This document shows, one piece after another, positions 1-4,036 of a DNA stretch of 5,575 nt. Position 1 is the stretch's first letter; each line of letters begins with the position of its first letter. Position numbers and translations under genes: made by a program. The stretch comes from Planctomycetota bacterium (GTDB lineage Bacteria; Planctomycetota; Phycisphaerae; UBA1845; CAIVHJ01): positions 1 through 5,575 of the forward strand of contig JADFJZ010000139.1 in assembly GCA_022565195.1 (NCBI GenBank), written 5' to 3'. Under the pieces are notes generated by a model. That model made no database searches and was not told the DNA's origin. It saw nothing but the letters and a program-made list of their open reading frames with translations.

Positions 1-2
1 AC

Positions 3-545
3 ATGGGGCCGCTGATCACGCGGGAGCATCTTGAGCGCGTGAGCGGGTATCTCGATATCGGCGTGAGCGAGGGCGCCGCCCTGCCGCTCGACGGCCGAAA
101 GGTGGATTACAAGGGCGACGGCTTCATCATCGGCCCGAGCGTGCTCGACAAAGTCGAGCCGGGGATGCGTGTCGCGAAAGAAGAGATTTTCGGGCCTGTG
201 CTGTCGGTGATCCGTGCGAAGGATCTCGATCAGGCGCTGGCCATCGGGCGGGAGTGCGAATTTGGCAACGGCGCGTCGATCTTCACGCGCAGCGGGTGGG
301 CGGCCCGGCAGTTCAAACGCAATTTCAACGCCGGCATGATCGGCATCAACATCGGCGTCCCCGCGCCGATGGCCTGGTTCCCCTTCACCGGCTGGAACAA
401 ATCGTTCTTCGGCGACCTGCACATCCAGGGCACCGAAGGCATCCAATTCTACACCCAGCAAAAGATGACCATGACGCGCTGGTTCGAATCGGCGGCCGAA
501 TCACATCATGACCCAGTTTGGAAGAGTGCGAGCGGTCCCACGTGA
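3..545 (+). CDS. mmsA: Methylmalonate-semialdehyde dehydrogenase (CoA-acylating), C-terminal fragment
   Basis: This is the C-terminal ~180 residues of an aldehyde dehydrogenase. The family oxidises methylmalonate (or malonate) semialdehyde with NAD+ and CoA to propionyl-CoA (or acetyl-CoA) and CO2, in valine, thymine or inositol breakdown. What is seen: an opening MGPLIT-type segment that is internal in family members, GFIIGPSVLDKV (residues ~40-51), the NAD-contacting KEEIFGPVL motif (~59-67), the ~GNGASIFT segment (~88-95), and a C-terminal block with FTGW, SFFGDLH, GTEGIQFYTQ and TRWF. These are hallmarks of the MMSDH subfamily rather than generic ALDHs. Family members are about 490-500 residues, so about two thirds, including the catalytic cysteine, lie left of the window. 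The ATG at position 3 is therefore not the start. After TRWF comes a short polar tail of ~20 residues that is less conserved. The stop TGA is at 543-545. The gene is convergent with the deaminase cluster. Confidence 0.92.
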   Translation: MGPLITREHLERVSGYLDIGVSEGAALPLDGRKVDYKGDGFIIGPSVLDKVEPGMRVAKEEIFGPVLSVIRAKDLDQALAIGRECEFGNGASIFTRSGWAARQFKRNFNAGMIGINIGVPAPMAWFPFTGWNKSFFGDLHIQGTEGIQFYTQQKMTMTRWFESAAESHHDPVWKSASGPT

Positions 546-570
546 TTTGCGAGGGTATCTTGTCCTGAGC

Positions 571-583
571 GATCTGCTAAACG
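571..583 (+). repeat. Partial direct copy of the 18-nt repeat
   Basis: GATCTGCTAAACG here is identical to 3931-3943, and its last ten bases are the reverse complement of 621-630. The match decays after position 583, so this looks like a degenerate or partial repeat unit. It lies in the gap after mmsA. Confidence 0.55.
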
Positions 584-630
584 ACGAAGTCACATCGGGG
601 ATGCCTCCGGGTTGGCTTGCCGTTTAGCAG
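574..630. repeat. Inverted repeat in the convergent gap (possible bidirectional terminator or repeat element)
   Basis: A perfect 10-bp inverted repeat pairs CTGCTAAACG (574-583) with CGTTTAGCAG (621-630) around a 37-nt loop. The loop holds a small GC-rich hairpin near 597-610. It sits between the mmsA stop (545) and the stop of the amidohydrolase gene (653), where a terminator shared by both strands would be expected. No T-run follows either arm, so it is not a textbook intrinsic terminator. Because both arms match the repeat at 3934-3951, a dispersed repeat element made of two opposed half-units is an equally good reading. Confidence 0.5.
613..630 (-). repeat. 18-nt repeat, left copy (inverted relative to 3934-3951)
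   Basis: TGGCTTGCCGTTTAGCAG is the exact reverse complement of 3934-3951. The two copies lie just outside the two ends of the three-gene cluster at 653-3837, 22 nt and 96 nt from its genes. A perfect 18-nt match is very unlikely by chance in a 5.6-kb window. Most likely it is a dispersed intergenic repeat of this genome. No transposase gene is seen. Confidence 0.65.
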
Positions 631-652
631 CTTTCGAGCAGTGCGCGGGTTG

Positions 653-2014
653 TCAATTGCAGAACTTCGCGCTGACGATCTGGTTCAGCTCGCAGGCAAG
701 CTCTGTTTCGTCAACGTGGACGAGTCGGCCGTCGTTTACGACGATCTTGCCGTTGACGAACACTTTGTCGGCGCGGGGGGCGTGGCAGAGGATCAGGGCG
801 GCGAGGGGATCCTGCTCGACGGCGCCGGCGAAGGCAATGTCGTCCCGGCGATAGAGGGCCAGGTCGGCGCTGGCGCCGGGGGCGATGTGGCCCAGGGTCG
901 GGCGGTTCAGGCACGACGCTCCGCCGATGGTGGCCAGTTTGAAGGCGTCGGCGACTTTGAATTGCTGCGCGCTGTCGTTGAGTCGCTGCAAGAGCAAGGC
1001 CTGCCGCGCTTCGGCCAGTACGTTGCCGCCGTCGTTGCTGCTGCTGCCGTCCACGCCGATGCCGACCTTGGCACCCTGTTCGATCAACTGCTGGATCGGC
1101 GGGATTCCCGAGGCCAAGCGCATATTCGAGCACGGGCAGTAAGACACGCCGGTCTGCGTCTGTGCGATCAGCTTGATTTCATCGTCGCTCAAGTGCACGC
1201 AATGGGCCAAATATACGTCGGGCCCAAGCCAGCCGTGCTCGTGCAAATACGCGATCGGCCGGACACCGAAACGGTCGAGGCAGTATTTTTCCTCGTCTTT
1301 CGTTTCGGCGGCATGGGTGTGCAGCAGCACGCCCAACGAGCGGGCCAACTCCCGCGTATCGCGGAACAACTCGGGGCTGACGTTGAACGGCGAACAGGGC
1401 GCCAGGTCGATGCGCCGCATGCTGTGCTCGCCGGCATCGTGAAACTGCTCGACCGCGCGCCGGCAATCGTCCAGCACACTCTCGTCACGCTCCGTGCAGT
1501 TGTCCGGCGGCAGGCCGCCCATTGATTGGCCGAGCGTCATGCTGCCGCGGCAGGCGTGGATGCGGATACCGAGTTCCTCCGCCGCCTCCAGCACCGCCTC
1601 CAGCCGTACGTCACTGCCTTCGGGGAACAAGTAGAAATGATCGCTGGTCGTCGTGCAGCCGGACAGCAGCAGCTCCGCGATGCTGACCTTGGCAGCCGTC
1701 TTGACGGCGTGGTAATCGATATGCTGCCAGCGCTTGTACAACTCGGTGAGCCAGGTAAACAGCGGCGCGTCCTGAACTGCTTTTAAGCCGCGTGTAAGTG
1801 TTTGGTACAGGTGATGATGCGTATTAACGAGGCCGGGGATGACCAAGTATCGGTCCGCGTCGATCGTCTCATCCGCCTGCCCCGGTTTGATGGCGCCGGT
1901 GGGCTGGACCGTGGAGATCACGTTGCCGTCGATCAAAATGTCATGATCGCTGAGCACTTGCGGTTCGCCATCGACGCAAGTGATGATCGTCGCGTTGCGT
2001 ATGAGTGTGGTCAT
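653..2014 (-). CDS. 8-oxoguanine deaminase-type amidohydrolase (TRZ/ATZ family)
   Basis: A 453-residue cytoplasmic amidohydrolase-superfamily deaminase, full length for the family. The N-terminal ~55 residues and the C-terminal end (ASADLALYRRDDI ... KVFVNGKIVVNDGRLV) form the usual beta-sandwich domain around a TIM barrel. Metal and catalytic residues are all present: H66 and H68 in PGLVNTHHHLYQTLTR, H234 and E237 in LHTHAAET, H271 in AHCVHLSDDE, and D322 in GVGVDG-like GIGVDGSSSND. The NTHHHLYQTLTR and CPCSNMRLASG segments are as I remember them from characterised 8-oxoguanine deaminases such as Pseudomonas Pa0142, which convert 8-oxoguanine to urate and ammonia. Related alternatives are hydroxyatrazine-type or other aminopurine/pterin deaminases, so substrate is inferred. 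The ATG start at 2014 has only a weak GAG (2023-2025, 8 nt away). The gene follows the Fcy1-like gene by 41 nt, is probably cotranscribed with it, and is last in the cluster. Confidence 0.88.
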   Translation of the reverse strand: MTTLIRNATIITCVDGEPQVLSDHDILIDGNVISTVQPTGAIKPGQADETIDADRYLVIPGLVNTHHHLYQTLTRGLKAVQDAPLFTWLTELYKRWQHIDYHAVKTAAKVSIAELLLSGCTTTSDHFYLFPEGSDVRLEAVLEAAEELGIRIHACRGSMTLGQSMGGLPPDNCTERDESVLDDCRRAVEQFHDAGEHSMRRIDLAPCSPFNVSPELFRDTRELARSLGVLLHTHAAETKDEEKYCLDRFGVRPIAYLHEHGWLGPDVYLAHCVHLSDDEIKLIAQTQTGVSYCPCSNMRLASGIPPIQQLIEQGAKVGIGVDGSSSNDGGNVLAEARQALLLQRLNDSAQQFKVADAFKLATIGGASCLNRPTLGHIAPGASADLALYRRDDIAFAGAVEQDPLAALILCHAPRADKVFVNGKIVVNDGRLVHVDETELACELNQIVSAKFCN

Positions 2015-2055
2015 GCGGGATTCTCGTCAGCAGCGGAATATCCGAGAAAGTGCGG

Positions 2056-2532
2056 TCATTCTTCGACGCCGATGTCCTCGTTCCACAGTTCCTGATGGTC
2101 ACGCACGAAGTCGGCCATCATTTTGATGCACGCGGCATCGTCGAGGTCGAAGACTTTGATGCCGCGCGATTCCATCAGGGCCCGCTCGCCGGGGAAGTTG
2201 CGGCTTTCGCCGACAATGACGGTGCCGATGCCGAACTGAATCGAAGCCCCGGCACACAAACAGCAGGGCATGAGCGTGGACGCGAGAATCAAGCCTCGAA
2301 AATGAGGCCTGCGGCCGGCGCTGCGCAGGCAACTGATTTCGGCGTGGGCCATGGGATCGCCCTGCTGCACACGCATGTTGTGCCCCCGGCCCAGAATCTC
2401 GCCTTGAGCATTGCCCAGTGCCGAACCGATGGGGATGCCGCCCTCTGCCAAGCCCGCCTGGGCTTCTTCGATGGCGGCGTGCAGGAGCTTGTCGAAGACA
2501 TCTTTGCGTTCGGACGGGACTGGATCAGCCAT
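2056..2532 (-). CDS. Fcy1-like cytosine deaminase (CDA/dCMP deaminase fold)
   Basis: A small zinc-dependent deaminase of the cytidine-deaminase fold, predicted to convert cytosine (or a related free base) to uracil in the cytoplasm. Numbered from the ATG at 2532 (158 residues), zinc ligands are H63 in HAEIS and C90 and C93 in MPCCLC, with E65 as proton shuttle. GRGHNMR (48-54) precedes them and NEDIG (~151-155) closes the protein. From memory this order, the spacing and the C-terminal W..EDIG match yeast Fcy1 (H62, E64, C91, C94, about 158 residues) better than TadA or guanine deaminase. A GTG at 2574 would add 14 residues, but that extension reads poorly and runs towards the intergenic repeat, so the ATG is preferred. 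Neither start has a clear Shine-Dalgarno. It lies 99 nt after the upstream gene and 41 nt before the 8-oxoguanine deaminase-type gene. Guanine, isocytosine or modified-cytosine substrates remain possible. Confidence 0.87.
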   Translation of the reverse strand: MADPVPSERKDVFDKLLHAAIEEAQAGLAEGGIPIGSALGNAQGEILGRGHNMRVQQGDPMAHAEISCLRSAGRRPHFRGLILASTLMPCCLCAGASIQFGIGTVIVGESRNFPGERALMESRGIKVFDLDDAACIKMMADFVRDHQELWNEDIGVEE

Positions 2533-2591
2533 GTTTGCGTTACCAGAGAATCTACAGGGTCGGACAGAACCCACCGTCGGCGGGTCCGCGC

Positions 2592-2611
2592 GGGCTGAAG
2601 CCTGCGGCTCG
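2592..2611. repeat. GC-rich REP-like palindromic motif in the intra-cluster gap
   Basis: In the 99-nt gap between the P-loop/N-glycosidase gene and the Fcy1-like gene, GGCT-GA-AGCC (2593-2602) and AGCC-TGC-GGCT (2599-2609) overlap, so the middle AGCC can pair with either side. A CCGCGCGG palindrome lies just left of it (about 2586-2593). Such short mutually exclusive stems resemble repetitive extragenic palindromes. Only one copy is visible here, so repeat status is inferred. It could also weaken or set the ratio of downstream expression in the transcript. Confidence 0.3.
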
Positions 2612-2631
2612 TTGGTTGCTGCTCGGCGTAC

Positions 2632-3837
2632 TCAACGCGATCGACCTCGCTCGCGCGGGGCGGCAGCCGCCGCAGGCAGGCGCAACTGCATATCGCCGAT
2701 GTAGCCCTGCTTTTGGAAGTATTGCAAAGTCTCATCGACGCTCTTGAACACGCGCGTCGTCGTTTCAGTGATGAACGGCGAAGGCTCAGATTTGGGCTTC
2801 CAGACCACGTATACTTCTTTGGTGACCTCAAACGCATGCTGCAACTCGCGCTCCACGCCGCTGGACAGGCCGGGCTTGCCGTCCGGCATTTCCGGAATGT
2901 AGCTCACGATCATGTCCGACTGGTCGATGAGCTCGAAATCGCGGGCGTAGATTTGCCCGTCGATGTCCGCATCGATGCGGGACACTTCGTGCGCGTCAAA
3001 AGTCACGTCCCGGCCGTGGATTTCCAATGTGAAACTGTCTTTGTTCGCCTGGAGGGCCTCGGCGGCCATGAACAGCAGGCGTTTCTCGTCGAGGTCGCCG
3101 GGATCAAATGTAATGAAGTGATCCGCAAGCACATCTCGGAAGGCATTAATCTCGGCCAGCACGTCGGGCATATCCATGACGTGTGTCATTGGAAACGACG
3201 GGTAGATGCGCTTGCGCTGCGGTTCGAACAGCAGACGGTACAGCGACTCGACCGTGTTGCGATCGGTGCCGCGGGCGAAGACGTACGAATGGCCGTGGCC
3301 TCGGATCGACCGGGCCAGGCACTTGGTGACCACCATCTCTTCTTCGCGCCACACGAGAATGTCCTTCAGCGTGTGGCGGATGTTGTGTTCGCGGATCAGG
3401 CGCTCGTGTATCGCATCGACGTTGTCCACCAGCGTGATGTATAAATCGGCGTCGATCTCCTCCATTTGATCCTGATCGTACGCGGGAAACAGGCCGTGCT
3501 TCCAGCGGAAGGTGGCGTGGGTGTTGATGACCACGAACTCTTCGCGCCGGCGTGTGGCGATGATGTCCTTGAACACACTCCGCCGTAGCGAGTCCAGGCG
3601 CGCCCGGGGTAAGTCGAGGATGCGCCCGGGCACGATGTCGGGCGCTTCGGCATACATCATGTCGCCGACGTTGCAGAGCGTGATCTTGCGACCTTGCTTG
3701 GCGGCGTACTGCTGGAGCGCTTTCAGGAACGGCTTCTTGTCGATGCCGACCTGGCCGGTGACGACGGCACACAGTCCCTGCCGCTTGGGTGGTGGAAATA
3801 ACTGTTCATTTGTGGCCATCTTCGAGTGAATCTCCAT
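2632..3837 (-). CDS. P-loop (adenylate-kinase-like) domain fused to a deoxyribosyltransferase/DNPH1-like N-glycosidase domain
   Basis: A 401-residue two-domain cytoplasmic protein that I cannot tie to a named family. Residues ~20-205 look like a P-loop nucleotide kinase: a beta strand and loop VVTGQVGIDKKPF (25-37), a Walker-B-like strand FVVINTHATF (101-110), a strand YITLVDNVDAIHERLI, and a basic region ending near 210. The Walker A is degenerate (GQVGIDKK, K34-K35, no Ser/Thr). Residues ~235-375 resemble nucleoside 2-deoxyribosyltransferases and the 5'-monophosphate N-glycosidase DNPH1: QIYARDFELIDQSDMIVSYI (295-314), then SSGVERELQHA (325-335), where E331 aligns with the catalytic Glu of DNPH1's GVGYELGRA, then VYVVWKP...SPF. 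The last ~14 residues are Ala/Arg-rich. Predicted role: binding a nucleotide and cleaving its base-sugar bond, or transferring the sugar. It is first in the cluster. The start is unresolved: the ATG at 3837 lacks a Shine-Dalgarno, while the ATG at 3819 (M7) has GGAG 12 nt upstream. Confidence 0.8.
   Translation of the reverse strand: MEIHSKMATNEQLFPPPKRQGLCAVVTGQVGIDKKPFLKALQQYAAKQGRKITLCNVGDMMYAEAPDIVPGRILDLPRARLDSLRRSVFKDIIATRRREEFVVINTHATFRWKHGLFPAYDQDQMEEIDADLYITLVDNVDAIHERLIREHNIRHTLKDILVWREEEMVVTKCLARSIRGHGHSYVFARGTDRNTVESLYRLLFEPQRKRIYPSFPMTHVMDMPDVLAEINAFRDVLADHFITFDPGDLDEKRLLFMAAEALQANKDSFTLEIHGRDVTFDAHEVSRIDADIDGQIYARDFELIDQSDMIVSYIPEMPDGKPGLSSGVERELQHAFEVTKEVYVVWKPKSEPSPFITETTTRVFKSVDETLQYFQKQGYIGDMQLRLPAAAAAPRERGRSR
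3832..3835 (-). promoter_or_regulatory. Candidate Shine-Dalgarno (GGAG) favouring the ATG at 3819
   Basis: On the minus strand GGAG ends 12 nt before the ATG at 3817-3819 (residue M7 of the long reading). Spacing is at the long end of the usual range. It overlaps the outer ATG (3835-3837), which itself has no purine-rich sequence in front. If used, the protein starts MATNEQLFPPP and has 395 residues. Confidence 0.4.
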
Positions 3838-3874
3838 TATGCCGCGCCGGCACTTTCAGCGGCGTTCTGGAGAT

Positions 3875-3889
3875 CATCCTATCAGGATG
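3875..3889. promoter_or_regulatory. 15-bp palindrome upstream of the cluster (possible operator)
   Basis: CATCCT-ATC-AGGATG is a perfect 6-bp inverted repeat with a 3-nt centre, 38-52 nt before the ATG at 3837. On the minus strand a weak -10-like TACATT (3894-3899) lies just upstream of it, without a convincing -35. A palindrome between promoter and start codon fits a repressor operator or a small 5'-UTR hairpin. A site this short could also occur by chance. Confidence 0.3.
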
Positions 3890-3933
3890 GCGCAATGTAG
3901 GAAAGACCGATGCCTGCGCGTGATGCTGGGGAT

Positions 3934-3951
3934 CTGCTAAACGGCAAGCCA
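3934..3951 (+). repeat. 18-nt repeat, right copy
   Basis: CTGCTAAACGGCAAGCCA is the exact reverse complement of 613-630. The three bases before it (GAT, 3931-3933) also match the partial copy at 571-583. It lies in the 199-nt gap between the three-gene cluster and the secreted-protein gene, just left of that gene's terminator hairpin. Confidence 0.65.
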
Positions 3952-3974
3952 CGGCCGGCGGAGTGCGCAAAAGA

Positions 3975-4003
3975 GGAGCCGGGATCATCTTGATCCCGGC
4001 TCC
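3975..4003 (-). terminator. Intrinsic terminator of the secreted-protein gene
   Basis: A perfect 13-bp stem (GGAGCCGGGATCA at 3975-3987 paired with TGATCCCGGCTCC at 3991-4003) closes a 3-nt loop. Read on the minus strand it begins 33 nt after the stop codon at 4037 and is followed by TCTTTTG, a short T-rich tract. This is the expected form of a rho-independent terminator for the gene at 4037-5575 and insulates the downstream deaminase cluster from read-through. Confidence 0.85.
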
Positions 4004-4036
4004 CAGAACGAGCTGATTTCAACTCTTCTCAGGCCG

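Noticed and set aside
617..1525. 302-codon open frame on the + strand opposite the 8-oxoguanine deaminase-type gene
   Set aside because: It is fully antisense to a protein with all family motifs; long antisense frames are common in GC-rich genes. Its translation shows low-complexity V/A/G/R-rich sequence and no domain.
2005..2598. 197-codon open frame on the + strand opposite the Fcy1-like gene
   Set aside because: The opposite strand holds the complete zinc-deaminase motif set; this frame's translation shows nothing recognisable.
2289..2837. 182-codon minus-strand frame spanning the end of the P-loop gene, the gap and the start of the Fcy1-like gene
   Set aside because: It overlaps two well-supported genes in another frame, and its Arg/Ser/Pro-rich product is typical of an out-of-frame reading.
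2713..3444. 243-codon open frame on the + strand opposite the P-loop/N-glycosidase gene
   Set aside because: Antisense to a gene with recognisable domains; no motif and no ribosome-binding site of note.
613..3951. Insertion sequence or composite transposon bounded by the 18-nt inverted repeats
   Set aside because: No transposase, no target-site duplication at the outer edges, and a third partial copy at 571-583 outside the pair; a dispersed repeat explains it more simply.
3806..3988. 60-codon minus-strand frame upstream of the cluster
   Set aside because: It covers the palindrome, the repeat and half of the terminator stem, has no convincing start signal and resembles no known peptide.
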